6,653 bases of DNA from Dehalococcoidales bacterium (GCA_028710655.1 JAQTTS010000115.1:1-6653); one strand, 5' to 3'; positions 1 to 6,653 are shown, counted from the first letter of the stretch. A program made the numbers and translations. The notes: generated by a model from the letters alone, not told the origin.

Positions 1-1285
1 TCAGCCAGTTTATCGCTGGGAAGTTCCTCTTGTTGGCCAGCGCAGTATCCAGGGCAAAGAAGGCATCCACAATTCTAAGCGTGTTCTGTGTTACCGGTTC
101 GCTGAAGTCAGCCCCCGGCGGACTGACTGCCCCGGTTACGGTTACCGAACCGTTCCTCTCCGGTCCCCCCAGACATTCCACCAGCCCGGACCGCTCGTAG
201 AATGAGGCGAGCCGTGAGCCAAGATAGGCCGGGAAGCCCTCTTCACCGGGTATCTCCTCAAGACGCCCTCCGATTTCTCTCATCGCCTCCGCCCACCGTG
301 ATGTCGAATCGCAGACCAGCAGTACATCATAGCCCATATCCCGGAAGTACTCTGCCATAGTAATGCCGACGAAGATACTCGCTTCACGAGCTACCACCGG
401 CATATTGGAAGTATTGGCGATAAATATCTCCTTCTCCTGCAGCAGCATCCCCGTTTTCGGATCCTTCAGTCTTCTGAAGCTGTGCAGCACGTCAGCCATC
501 TCATTACCCCGTTCGCCGCAGCCGACATAGATATTGATCTGTGTCTGAGCCCAGCGGGCAAGCTGCTGGAGGGCGACCGTCTTTCCGGTGCCAAAGCCGC
601 CGGGTATCGCCGCCTTACCGCCGAGCGCCAGCGGGAACATGTAGTCGAGGATCCTCATACCGGTAACAAGCAGCTTGGAGGCAGCGAACCTCCTCTTGTA
701 CGGGCGGGGCTTCCTCACCGGCCATTTCTGCATCATAGTAATCTCTTTCTCGCCGCCGCCATCCTCTCCCAGCAACGCTACCGGCTCAATGACGGTATAA
801 TCACCTTCAACTATCTTCTTGATGACACCCTTCATTCCTACCGGGACCATTATCTTGTGTTCGACAAGATGGGTCTCGGGAACAGTCCCGATAATATCGC
901 CTTCTCCGACGGCATCACCTACTTTGACCGTAGGGGTAAAGTGCCACTTCTTATCACGCGGCAGGGCGAATGCCTTGGCGCCGCGCTCAATAAACGAGTT
1001 TTTCTCCAGCAGTACGGTTAGTGACTTCTGCAGTCCGTCATAGATAGACCCCAGAAGCCCGGGGCCCAGTTCGGCGGTTAAAATGGTCCCTGTCCCCTTA
1101 ACTGCCTCGCCAACCTTGAGCCCCTGGGTATCTTCATGTACCTGGATTATTGCTTTATCCTCCTCCAGGCCGATTACCTCTCCGACCAGTCTATCACTGC
1201 CTATCTCAACAATCTCATAAACCTGGGCCCCCTTCATATCTTCGCCGATGACCAGAGGTCCGGAGATGCGCCATATTTTACCCAT
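1..1285 (-). CDS. atpA: V/A-type ATPase catalytic subunit A (partial, C-terminus cut by window edge)
   Basis: This is the ATP-binding catalytic subunit of the V1/A1 head, where it alternates with subunit B. The reading frame is open from an ATG at 1285 to the left edge, giving 428 codons; the family is near 580-600 residues, so about 150-170 C-terminal residues are missing. Visible landmarks are the N-terminal beta-barrel start [15 protein letters not shown], the non-homologous insert typical of A subunits (about residues 115-190), the P-loop GGFGTGKT (229-236, Lys235), GCGERGNEM with catalytic Glu258, [13 protein letters not shown] (291-303), the Walker B region [11 protein letters not shown] (Asp326), and [16 protein letters not shown] near 385-400. 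All catalytic residues are intact. The start is fixed by a very strong GGAGGAG Shine-Dalgarno site seven bases upstream. It follows atpF by 25 bases. Subunits B and D should lie further left. Identification is secure. Confidence 0.97.
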   Translation of the reverse strand, partial: MGKIWRISGPLVIGEDMKGAQVYEIVEIGSDRLVGEVIGLEEDKAIIQVHEDTQGLKVGEAVKGTGTILTAELGPGLLGSIYDGLQKSLTVLLEKNSFIERGAKAFALPRDKKWHFTPTVKVGDAVGEGDIIGTVPETHLVEHKIMVPVGMKGVIKKIVEGDYTVIEPVALLGEDGGGEKEITMMQKWPVRKPRPYKRRFAASKLLVTGMRILDYMFPLALGGKAAIPGGFGTGKTVALQQLARWAQTQINIYVGCGERGNEMADVLHSFRRLKDPKTGMLLQEKEIFIANTSNMPVVAREASIFVGITMAEYFRDMGYDVLLVCDSTSRWAEAMREIGGRLEEIPGEEGFPAYLGSRLASFYERSGLVECLGGPERNGSVTVTGAVSPPGADFSEPVTQNTLRIVDAFFALDTALANKRNFPAINWL

Positions 1286-1310
1286 ATCTTATCTCCTCCA
1301 TAAAACACGC

Positions 1311-1661
1311 CTAGATTTCTATATCGAAGCCGATAAATTTCCTGATATAAGCCTTGTAATACTGGGCGACATCCTCATAGCGCGTACCGTATCTCGAGGG
1401 GACCTCGACAACCACCGGCGGCGAGACCCTTTTTCCCTGAATCCGGGCCAGCAGGTCATCAATATGTCTGGCATACTCTTCCAGCATCACTATTATGGCG
1501 ACACCGGGTTCAGCCAGTTCTTCGCCGACGGCCTTCCTGATCTCTTCGACACTGGCGCCGTCCTCTATTATGTGATACCTGCTTATCCCGGCCAGTCTCA
1601 GCCCGTTGACCAGGTCTTTGTTCCCGATTACAGCTATACCCAGGTGCTTTACTTCTACCAC
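1311..1661 (-). CDS. atpF: V/A-type ATPase subunit F (central stalk)
   Basis: This small soluble subunit (116 residues) binds subunit D in the rotating central shaft; it is called NtpG in Enterococcus. The N-terminal half has the Rossmann-like core start LGIAVIGNKDLVNGLRLAG (residues 7-25), a helix with VEEIRKAV (38-45), and the strand GVAIIVMLEEYA (53-64). The C-terminal part has PPVVVEVPS (81-89) and ends in IRKFIGFDIEI, the usual family ending. Length is normal. The likely start is a GTG at 1661, only two bases after the atpC stop. There is no good Shine-Dalgarno site (only a weak GGTG in the end of atpC), so translation is probably coupled to atpC. No ATG lies close by in frame. Do not confuse this gene with the F-type ATPase gene of the same name (subunit b). 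Confidence 0.93.
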   Translation of the reverse strand: MVEVKHLGIAVIGNKDLVNGLRLAGISRYHIIEDGASVEEIRKAVGEELAEPGVAIIVMLEEYARHIDDLLARIQGKRVSPPVVVEVPSRYGTRYEDVAQYYKAYIRKFIGFDIEI

Positions 1662-1663
1662 TA

Positions 1664-2698
1664 TCAGAACACCAGATACTCTTTTATTTCATCCACAGAT
1701 ATACCATCGAAAGCCGCCTTTATTATCAGCCTCAGGTTTCTTATTTCCACCTCTTTGACAGTTAAATACCAGGCAATCACCAGAGGACTCATCACCCGTG
1801 GCGAGAGCATCTCCTTAAGCAGATTGAACTTTTGTCTGTCGATAATATCCTCAACGGCGGTGATGCTTTTGGTCCGGTTATAGCTGGCTACTACTTCGTC
1901 CGCAATACCACGGTATGGAGTACCCCCTAAGGCATTGGGAATATCAGCCAGTTTGCCGGATAGCAGTTCCGTAACCGCCTGGTTAGAAAGCAGATACCCC
2001 CCGGTTATGATGCAGCCGGAGACCGCCGCCCCCATTTCCGCAATGACGGCACGGCTGACAATCTTAAGGTTGATCAAATCGACGCTAAGCCCGAACGTCT
2101 TAGCCAGAATGAAACCGTCCTCCACATCTTTTGCCGTATCCAGGAGGTTCTTGTAATACTCTCCATCCAATCCCGCTTCCATCTGCAGCTTGTGTCCTGT
2201 CTCATGCCCTCCGTCATACTCTCTGAGAATAGAGGCATAGGCCCCCAGTCCGCATTCGACCAGTAGCCGGACAACAGCGTCAACACTAATGGCACGGCCA
2301 AGCTCATCCAGCAGCCCGCGCATGTGAATAACCCCCACCGGTATCAGGTTGGCCTGCTTGCCGGTCGGGATACTCTGCAGAACGGCCTTGATGTTGATAA
2401 TATCGTACCTCATCTTGTAGGCGTTCAGTACCTTACACATATCACCCGGCATAAGCCTCAGACCTTCCAACCGCTCCAGGCACTGGCCAAAATACTGCCA
2501 TAAGCAGCGGTCGGCGTCATCGAAAGTCTTGACCGATGCTGTCTCAAGGTACCTGCCGACCTCGGTATCCCGGATGGCCTCCATCACATCAGGTACGGCA
2601 GCAGTCCGGGACAGCCGGTGGATATCATCAGGAGCAACCATCCTGGCCTCGGCCCCTTTCAGGTAAGCCGACATAAAAGCATATTCTGCGTTGGACAC
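1664..2698 (-). CDS. atpC: V/A-type ATPase subunit C (AC39/d-type rotor socket)
   Basis: This protein of 344 residues belongs to the AC39/V-ATPase C family. In known structures it is a funnel of three similar helical bundles that sits on the K ring and receives the central stalk, joining V1 to Vo. Support comes from the all-helical composition, the N-terminal YAFMSAYLKGAEARM (residues 6-20), the repeated family-like segments MRYDIINIKAVLQ (96-108) and SVDLINLKIVSRA (205-217), and the C-terminal KEVEIRNLRLIIKA (315-328) followed by DEIKEYLV. No membrane segment is visible. The start is a GTG at 2698 with GGAG about eight bases upstream; the gap after atpE is 12 bases and the gap to atpF is 2 bases. 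Individual catalytic motifs are not expected in this family, so the call rests on these conserved segments and operon position. Confidence 0.94.
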   Translation of the reverse strand: MSNAEYAFMSAYLKGAEARMVAPDDIHRLSRTAAVPDVMEAIRDTEVGRYLETASVKTFDDADRCLWQYFGQCLERLEGLRLMPGDMCKVLNAYKMRYDIINIKAVLQSIPTGKQANLIPVGVIHMRGLLDELGRAISVDAVVRLLVECGLGAYASILREYDGGHETGHKLQMEAGLDGEYYKNLLDTAKDVEDGFILAKTFGLSVDLINLKIVSRAVIAEMGAAVSGCIITGGYLLSNQAVTELLSGKLADIPNALGGTPYRGIADEVVASYNRTKSITAVEDIIDRQKFNLLKEMLSPRVMSPLVIAWYLTVKEVEIRNLRLIIKAAFDGISVDEIKEYLVF

Positions 2699-2710
2699 AA
2701 TTAACTCCGA

Positions 2711-3298
2711 TTAATCTGGAAAGAGTTCCCTGCCTATTTCCGGCAGCAATCTCGGCAGCAGTATCTCCAGCCTGGTTTCGTAGGTATCGTCTATTCGGAT
2801 TTTGCCCTCGACATCCTCGACGATGACCCCACCGCTGCAGTCATACTCCTTGACCTCCACTATCCTGGCAGCCAGACCCTTATCACCGGCCAGGGCCTTT
2901 TTTATTCTGCCGATATCTTTAGCGGAAAGGTAGACCCTGCCCTTAGCCGTGCCAAGGAGGGCAGAGGCCTCTTTGAGCAGGCTTACCAATGAACCTTCGT
3001 CTCTCGAGCCTGTGGCAAGCTCCTTTCTCACCCTATCGATTATCACATTGATTACATCGGACTTGGCCCGGGACAGTTCCTGACGAGCCTTCACAGTAGC
3101 CTGAGCCTCAATCCGGGTAGCTTCCTCACCGGCCTGCCGGAGAATCCTGCTCTTCTCCTCCTCCAGCCTGGCTAGCTGCTGCTGCTTAGCCTGTTCTATC
3201 TCCTGATTAGCCTTAGCCTCGGCCTCCGCTATAATACCATCGGCCTCAACCTTTACCTTATCCAGGATGGCTTCGCCTATTTTATCCATTCCTGTCAT
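2711..3298 (-). CDS. atpE: V/A-type ATPase subunit E (peripheral stalk)
   Basis: Subunit E pairs with subunit H (G) to form the peripheral stalks that hold the catalytic head still against the membrane stator. The 195-residue product has the expected two-part design. Residues about 5-95 form a long charged Ala/Glu/Lys/Arg-rich helix suited to a coiled coil (for example AEAEAKANQEIEQAKQQQ at 24-41). The C-terminal globular part has the family signature GGVIVEDVEGKIRIDDTYETR (156-176), which normally contacts the top of the A/B hexamer. The start ATG at 3298 has AGGAG eight bases upstream, overlapping the stop region of ntpK; a second in-frame ATG at codon 4 is closer to a poorer site and is less likely. 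The gap from ntpK is 11 bases. Length is normal and nothing appears broken. Confidence 0.95.
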   Translation of the reverse strand: MTGMDKIGEAILDKVKVEADGIIAEAEAKANQEIEQAKQQQLARLEEEKSRILRQAGEEATRIEAQATVKARQELSRAKSDVINVIIDRVRKELATGSRDEGSLVSLLKEASALLGTAKGRVYLSAKDIGRIKKALAGDKGLAARIVEVKEYDCSGGVIVEDVEGKIRIDDTYETRLEILLPRLLPEIGRELFPD

Positions 3299-3309
3299 CT
3301 AAGATACTC

Positions 3310-3780
3310 CTACATAAGCCCTAACATGCTCATCAGCATGATAGGGAAGACCATCCCGAGGACACCCAGCAACTCAACAAACACAGCCAGCATCATGCTG
3401 TGAGTCAATATCTTCCCTCTCGTCTTGGGCAGGAGAGAGATACCCGACGCACACACGGCGCCCTGCCAGGCTGCCGAGAAATACTCGGCCAGGCCAGCCA
3501 TAATACCAAGACCGAGCACGGCAAAGCCGCCTCCACCAGTCGCGGGCAGCTTATCGACGACATTAGAGGTAATCAGTATCATTATGATGAGCCCGTAGAA
3601 GGCCTGTGTCATCGGTAAGGATACCAGCATGATGACATTCCTGAGCTGTCCCCTGTCCTCAGAGAGGACAGCTACCCCGGCGGAGCCTGCCTTGCCTATC
3701 CCGACCGAGGCGCCGGCCAGACCACCGCCCAGGGCCAAGGCACCACCGAGAATAGCTAGAGATGATGGGTCAATTACCAT
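3310..3780 (-). CDS. ntpK: V-type ATPase subunit K (four-helix proteolipid, predicted Na+-binding)
   Basis: This is the rotor-ring proteolipid of the membrane sector. At 156 residues it is a tandem fusion of two c-like hairpins with four membrane helices (about residues 8-29, 48-71, 85-113 and 127-152), the same length as Enterococcus hirae NtpK. The ion-binding carboxylate is Glu136 in the fourth helix (FVELLGVLG); the matching place in helix 2 has Gln59, so there is one acid per protomer. The segment LPMTQAFYG (55-63) matches LPGTQGLYG of NtpK, and AWQG (Gln106) in helix 3 matches the Na+-ligand Gln110 region there. Thus Leu55, Thr58, Gln59, Gln106 and Glu136 reproduce the known Na+ ligand set; Na+ transport is inferred from this, not shown. 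The ATG at 3780 has an AAAGGAAG Shine-Dalgarno site overlapping the ntpI stop region. Subunit identity is certain; ion choice is probable. Confidence 0.96.
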   Translation of the reverse strand: MVIDPSSLAILGGALALGGGLAGASVGIGKAGSAGVAVLSEDRGQLRNVIMLVSLPMTQAFYGLIIMILITSNVVDKLPATGGGGFAVLGLGIMAGLAEYFSAAWQGAVCASGISLLPKTRGKILTHSMMLAVFVELLGVLGMVFPIMLMSMLGLM

Positions 3781-3796
3781 TTTTCACACTTCCTTT

Positions 3797-5824
3797 CTAA
3801 GATTTTGCTCCCACCAATACTGGTGACCGCTTAATCAACTTAAATGGACTATATATCCTGCCCCCTCCGTCATAGAACTTAAACAGGAACTCAACAAAAC
3901 ACAGCCGGAGCGAATGGATGAACCCGGTCAGGATACTGAGTAACAGGTTAACAGTATGTCCGATGACCAGAATTAGAACGGTTAGAGCACCACCGGCGAT
4001 GACACCGACCATACCGGAGAGAGGCAACAGGTCGCTGAATAGGGGCCCCAGCATATTAAACACTGTAGCCAGGTAGTAGGTAGCCAGACTAACACCGGCG
4101 ATTCTGGCGTAAGACATAATATCACCCAGGATGCCGGTAATATCAAAAAGCCAGAATATCGACCCGAGTCCACCCTTCTCAATAATATTACCGGCGACTA
4201 TCATACCTATCCCGGCGACGGCAAAGTACAGGGAGACATCGTATACCTGAGGGGGAAATTGAGGCATCCTGGCAATAAGGCCAAGCACGGAGGGAATATC
4301 CACATTCATTATAGCGCGTACGATATAGAGTGCGCCGAACTGAAGGGAAAAAAGCCCTACCTTGGCAACTATGGCACCACGGTTTCTCTCCTTGGCCATC
4401 TTGATGAGAGCCAGTACATTGCCGATATTGACATGGATGAAACCGATAAAAAGCGTCAGTATGACAAAGACTAGCGGATTTTGCAGTAATCGGGCGATAC
4501 CGGTAACCAGAACGGGATCCCCGAGCTCAAACATGGTGTGAATATTGCCCAGGTAGCTGCCGCTGAGCAGACCCAGGACAAGGCCGACTCCACCACAGAT
4601 ATACAGCACCCTCTGCAGCAGCATCACTGCCTCGGACTTGGCTCCGCCGAGGAATTTGGGAACCAGAAACCGGCTAACCAGTATCATCCCTGCCCCATAG
4701 ACCACATCGGCTATCATCATTCCGTAGAAGACAGCAAAAGAGTAGGCGACAATGGGCGTCGGATCCCATTCCCTGTATTTAGGAGTAGCAAACAGATTGA
4801 CCACAACCTGGAATGGCCTCATCGGAGCCGGGTTCTTCATCTTGGTGGGTGGTTCTTCCGAATCCTCCGGTTCCCTGGTATCAATAAAGATATACTCTAC
4901 GTTATCCTTAAGCTGAAAGACCAGTGCCTCAGCGCTGTTTGCCGGTATCCATCCTTCCACCGAGGTGACATATTTCGCTTCACAGGCCCGGCTTAAGACC
5001 GATAGCCGCTGTCTTTCTGCTGTCAGCGCACCCTTAAAGAGAGCAAGCGTCTTTACGTCCTGCCTGGCCTTATTCTGGAGTTCCTGATAGGTCACGGACA
5101 GGCTTTCCTCAAGTTTCTGCAGCTTGGTCTCGGCATTGTTAAGAAACCCGCCCAGGGTTTGGTTGCCGTCCGGTATCAGCAGGGCCCTGCCTCCGGAACC
5201 GCTAATCAGAGATTCGATGGCATTCCGGTTCTCCACCTTGGCAATAAGGTAAAGAACGGTCTCATCTTCCACAGTGGCAACAGAGCTTTCAAAAAGGTAA
5301 CCTTGAATCTCATCGCGTAAAGTCTGGTATGCTTCGGTAGATAAAACAAAGACCCGGGAAAAAAGGTAGTCTCCGGAGAATTCCAGGTCCTTCAGCTTAA
5401 GATCGTAGTATTGAGTGAGCAGCCCGAGATGTCTTTTCTGCTCGGTCAGCTCCCGAATCTCGTTGTCGGTCTTGACCGCCTTTTCGTACAGTCCGGCGAA
5501 GCGGGTGTACAATGACCGTACTTCCCGGCTGAGATCGGAAAATGGGCGGGTGTATACCACCTCGACGTCTTCATCAGGCAGGACCTCTTCTTTCTCGGTG
5601 AGGTAGCCCAGCATGTTGTTAACGAAGGTCGCCAGTTCATTAGCTTCCTTTCGCTGGCTCTCGATAGCCGCCCTGTCTACCGGCTTTAGCTCTTTGGCCT
5701 CCTCAACGTGAAGGACCCCGGCTTTATGCAGGGTCTTTAGGGTCTGCTCGGCATAGTCCTTAAGAGTAACGACTCTCACCTTAACCATCGATTCAGGAGA
5801 ATTGACGATTATCGGTGGAGTCAT
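3797..5824 (-). CDS. ntpI: V/A-type ATPase subunit I (membrane stator, a-type)
   Basis: This 675-residue subunit is the stator that forms the ion half-channels beside the K ring and anchors the peripheral stalks. Residues 1-340 are the soluble arm, with long helices near 55-145 and 227-275. A conserved linker (PPTKMKNPAPMRPF, 325-338; DPTP, 354-357) leads into about eight membrane helices from 357 to 640. Motifs include FYGMMIADVVYGA (366-378), DIMSYARIAGVSLA (568-581) with Arg574, and FIHSLRLCFVEFLFKFYDGG (635-654) with Arg640. These two arginines correspond to the pair that faces the rotor carboxylate in other I subunits. The ATG at 5824 overlaps the atpH stop as ATGA, implying translational coupling; a GGAG lies 11 bases upstream. 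Met13 (5788) would give a more usual N-terminus (MVKVRVVTLKD) but has no ribosome site. Length and motifs are complete. Confidence 0.96.
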   Translation of the reverse strand: MTPPIIVNSPESMVKVRVVTLKDYAEQTLKTLHKAGVLHVEEAKELKPVDRAAIESQRKEANELATFVNNMLGYLTEKEEVLPDEDVEVVYTRPFSDLSREVRSLYTRFAGLYEKAVKTDNEIRELTEQKRHLGLLTQYYDLKLKDLEFSGDYLFSRVFVLSTEAYQTLRDEIQGYLFESSVATVEDETVLYLIAKVENRNAIESLISGSGGRALLIPDGNQTLGGFLNNAETKLQKLEESLSVTYQELQNKARQDVKTLALFKGALTAERQRLSVLSRACEAKYVTSVEGWIPANSAEALVFQLKDNVEYIFIDTREPEDSEEPPTKMKNPAPMRPFQVVVNLFATPKYREWDPTPIVAYSFAVFYGMMIADVVYGAGMILVSRFLVPKFLGGAKSEAVMLLQRVLYICGGVGLVLGLLSGSYLGNIHTMFELGDPVLVTGIARLLQNPLVFVILTLFIGFIHVNIGNVLALIKMAKERNRGAIVAKVGLFSLQFGALYIVRAIMNVDIPSVLGLIARMPQFPPQVYDVSLYFAVAGIGMIVAGNIIEKGGLGSIFWLFDITGILGDIMSYARIAGVSLATYYLATVFNMLGPLFSDLLPLSGMVGVIAGGALTVLILVIGHTVNLLLSILTGFIHSLRLCFVEFLFKFYDGGGRIYSPFKLIKRSPVLVGAKS

Positions 5825-6141
5825 CTCAGACCGGCTCCGCTGACGATATTCACGATGCGGTCGGCAATCTCGGCCGCCTTCTTAACGGAACCGGCTCTAA
5901 TCTCAGAGGCATCCTTCTTCGACTGCTCGATCTCCCGGGCCGCCTTTTCTCTGGCCGTATCCAGAGTCCGCTCACACTCCCGCTTCACCTCGTCCAGTGA
6001 AACTTCGGAGGCAAGAATAACCCGGGCTTCTTCCTTGGCTTTGAGAATAATTTCACTGGCACGACGCCGAGCTTCCTTGAGAGCCTTTTCCGCTTCAACC
6101 TCAATCATTTCAACGCTACTTGTTATTTCCTCAGCAGGCAT
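5821..6141 (-). CDS. atpH: V/A-type ATPase subunit H/G-like peripheral stalk protein
   Basis: This first gene of the operon encodes a 106-residue, highly charged helical protein. It is named AhaH in methanogens, G in Thermus and NtpF in Enterococcus. It pairs with subunit E to make the peripheral stalk. The sequence is rich in Ala, Glu, Lys and Arg with coiled-coil periodicity (for example EAEKALKEARRRASEIILKA at 16-35 and TAREKAAREIEQSKKDASEI at 62-81), and has no membrane segment. The C-terminal AAEIADRIVNIVSG is typical of these stalk proteins. The ATG at 6141 has AGAGGTG four to five bases upstream. It overlaps ntpI by four bases. Sequence similarity in this family is mostly compositional, so the assignment leans on its place directly before ntpI, which is where this subunit sits in related operons. 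Confidence 0.88.
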   Translation of the reverse strand: MPAEEITSSVEMIEVEAEKALKEARRRASEIILKAKEEARVILASEVSLDEVKRECERTLDTAREKAAREIEQSKKDASEIRAGSVKKAAEIADRIVNIVSGAGLR

Positions 6142-6357
6142 AGTACACCTCTTTCCTGAGAACTTTCGGGTTGACTGACACAGAGAGAGGACTTACCGTT
6201 TACTGGCGTATATCTCGAGTCGTCACTGCCTCCAACCCACGCTATTCTATATCGGTTAATCAGAACAAGAAACCAACCTGCGATGTCATAAGAAGAGGAA
6301 GAACCCTGATCACAGCGGAGGCTCTCCCACGCATGGGAAAAATCGCTCAACAACCAA
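6142..6357 (-). promoter_or_regulatory. Long 5' leader of the ATPase operon, possibly structured
   Basis: If transcription starts about seven bases after the -10 element, the mRNA has a leader of about 215 nt before atpH. I see no convincing gene in it. It contains pairing segments on the minus strand: GGGTTG (complement of 6233-6238) with CAACCC (complement of 6168-6173), and inside that a GAG/CTC pair (6230-6232 with 6187-6189) and GACT/AGTC (6218-6221 with 6190-6193). Near the 5' end is a short hairpin CCCA-TGCG-TGGG (6326-6337). The 3' end carries the atpH ribosome site. I do not recognise a known riboswitch; the length and pairings are what is seen, a regulatory role is inference. Confidence 0.4.
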
Positions 6358-6363
6358 CTTGTG

Positions 6364-6392
6364 ATTATAACATAACTTTTTCCAGTGGTAAA
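6364..6392 (-). promoter_or_regulatory. Sigma70-type promoter of the ATPase operon
   Basis: On the minus strand, a perfect TATAAT -10 element (complement of 6364-6369) is preceded by TG one base upstream (extended -10). It is separated by 17 bases from TTTACC (complement of 6387-6392), which matches TTGACA at four of six positions. It points toward atpH, about 222 bases away. A G-rich tract lies just upstream of the -35 element. No other comparable promoter was seen between it and atpH. Confidence 0.75.
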
Positions 6393-6476
6393 CCCCCCTA
6401 CCCCCACGCCGGAGATAAAAAGGCGTAGATGCCGAAAATATAGAGTGTAAAAATGGCGGCAAGTTCGTAAAGTAGT

Positions 6477-6526
6477 ATCTCAAGCAGGATGCCGGGCCGG
6501 TAGCTGTATCAGGCTTGCCCTGAGAT
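6477..6526. repeat. Imperfect 50-bp inverted repeat (long hairpin) between operon promoter and tRNA
   Basis: ATCTCA (6477-6482) pairs with TGAGAT (6521-6526), and after a small internal bulge GCAGG (6484-6488) pairs with CTTGC (6514-6518, one G-U). The loop contains the G/C-rich stretch CCGGGCCGG (6492-6500). A competing five-base hairpin TCAGG-CTTGC-CCTGA occupies 6509-6523. Neither strand has a proper T-run straight after it, so it does not look like an ordinary intrinsic terminator. It sits in the non-coding 160 bases between the two divergent transcription units; its role is unknown. Confidence 0.4.
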
Positions 6527-6544
6527 GAGGTTTTAGGATAGAAT
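6515..6544 (+). promoter_or_regulatory. Possible promoter of the tRNA-Ser gene
   Basis: TTGCCC (6515-6520, four of six matches to TTGACA) and TAGAAT (6539-6544, five of six matches to TATAAT) are 18 bases apart and face the tRNA. The expected start would fall near 6551, only a few bases before the mature tRNA 5' end. The -35 element overlaps the right arm of the hairpin at 6477-6526. This is a moderate match in a short region and could be chance. Confidence 0.4.
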
Positions 6545-6553
6545 CTGAAGTTG

Positions 6554-6641
6554 GGAGAGGTGTCCGAGTGGTTTATGGTGCCGCTCTCGAAAAGCGGTCT
6601 CCGCGTTCAGTGGAGCGTGGGTTCGAATCCCACCCTCTCCG
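6554..6641 (+). tRNA. tRNA-Ser, anticodon CGA
   Basis: An 88-base class II tRNA reading UCG serine codons. The acceptor stem is GGAGAGG (6554-6560) with CCTCTCC (6634-6640), all seven pairs matched, and discriminator G at 6641. The anticodon stem is CCGCT/AGCGG (6581-6585, 6593-6597) with loop CTCGAAA and anticodon CGA at 6588-6590. The long variable arm expected of tRNA-Ser pairs CTCCGC with GTGGAG (one G-U). The T arm is GTGGG-TTCGAAT-CCCAC (6617-6633). The D stem looks short: TCC faces GGT, giving only two G-C pairs. CCA is not encoded (CCG follows the discriminator), so it must be added after transcription. It is divergent from the ATPase operon. No terminator is visible in the 12 bases that remain. 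Confidence 0.95.
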
Positions 6642-6653
6642 CCGGATACTGTA

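Noticed and set aside
482..1021. A 179-codon plus-strand frame opposite atpA, and a 211-codon one at 1248-1883.
   Set aside because: Both are antisense shadows of well-supported ATPase genes, with no recognisable protein features or ribosome sites.
1279..1302. A seven-codon frame (ATG GAG GAG ... TAA) just before atpA.
   Set aside because: Its first codons are simply the atpA Shine-Dalgarno site; it is a by-product of that sequence.
6260..6334. A 24-codon open frame in the leader on the minus strand (starts MRGRASAV, ends TGA) that could be a leader peptide.
   Set aside because: There is no good ribosome site at a proper distance and no run of regulatory codons; it is expected by chance in a leader of this length.
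6123..6407. A 94-codon minus-strand frame running from the promoter into atpH.
   Set aside because: It starts upstream of the -10 element, overlaps the atpH start in another frame, and the protein shows no family-like features.
6415..6433. On the minus strand, GGC-ATCTAC-GCC followed by TTTTT resembles a terminator.
   Set aside because: The stem has only three sure pairs, and no minus-strand gene lies upstream of it in the window.
6554..6653. The tRNA-Ser 3' end as a possible integration site for a mobile element.
   Set aside because: Only 12 bases follow the tRNA, and no integrase or repeated tRNA end is visible.

Overview
The window holds most of one operon for a rotary V/A-type ATPase (V-type ATP synthase), read on the minus strand, with a tRNA-Ser gene on the plus strand at the right edge. 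Genes in transcription order (right to left) are subunits H (peripheral stalk), I (membrane stator), K (rotor ring), E (peripheral stalk), C (central-stalk socket), F (central stalk) and A (catalytic). This H-I-K-E-C-F-A order is the one seen in Thermus, Enterococcus (ntp) and many archaea; in those operons B and D follow, so they are expected just beyond the left edge. Subunit A is cut by that edge after 428 codons.

The organism is most likely a bacterium. The operon has a clear sigma70-like promoter (TTTACC-N17-TATAAT with a TG extension), good Shine-Dalgarno sites, and a fused four-helix K subunit typical of bacterial V-ATPases. Base composition is moderate (roughly half G+C by eye), and AGA/AGG and ATA codons are used freely. 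An anaerobic lineage such as Chloroflexota would fit, but this is a weak guess and the sequence alone does not settle the phylum.

Layout: 1-1285 atpA (partial); 1311-1661 atpF; 1664-2698 atpC; 2711-3298 atpE; 3310-3780 ntpK; 3797-5824 ntpI; 5821-6141 atpH; 6142-6357 a leader of about 215 nt; 6364-6392 the operon promoter; about 6393-6550 non-coding DNA with a G-rich tract and one long imperfect hairpin; 6554-6641 tRNA-Ser(CGA). Gaps between ATPase genes run from a 4-base overlap to 25 bases, so they are almost certainly one transcript.

Together the genes make a complex in which A (with the unseen B) handles ATP, F (with the unseen D) and C carry rotation to the K ring, E and H form the peripheral stalks, and I provides the ion half-channels. 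K keeps every side chain known to coordinate Na+ in the Enterococcus hirae enzyme, which makes sodium coupling the leading hypothesis. I found no sign of a wholly new system; the points most worth following are the predicted Na+ specificity and the long, possibly structured leader RNA.
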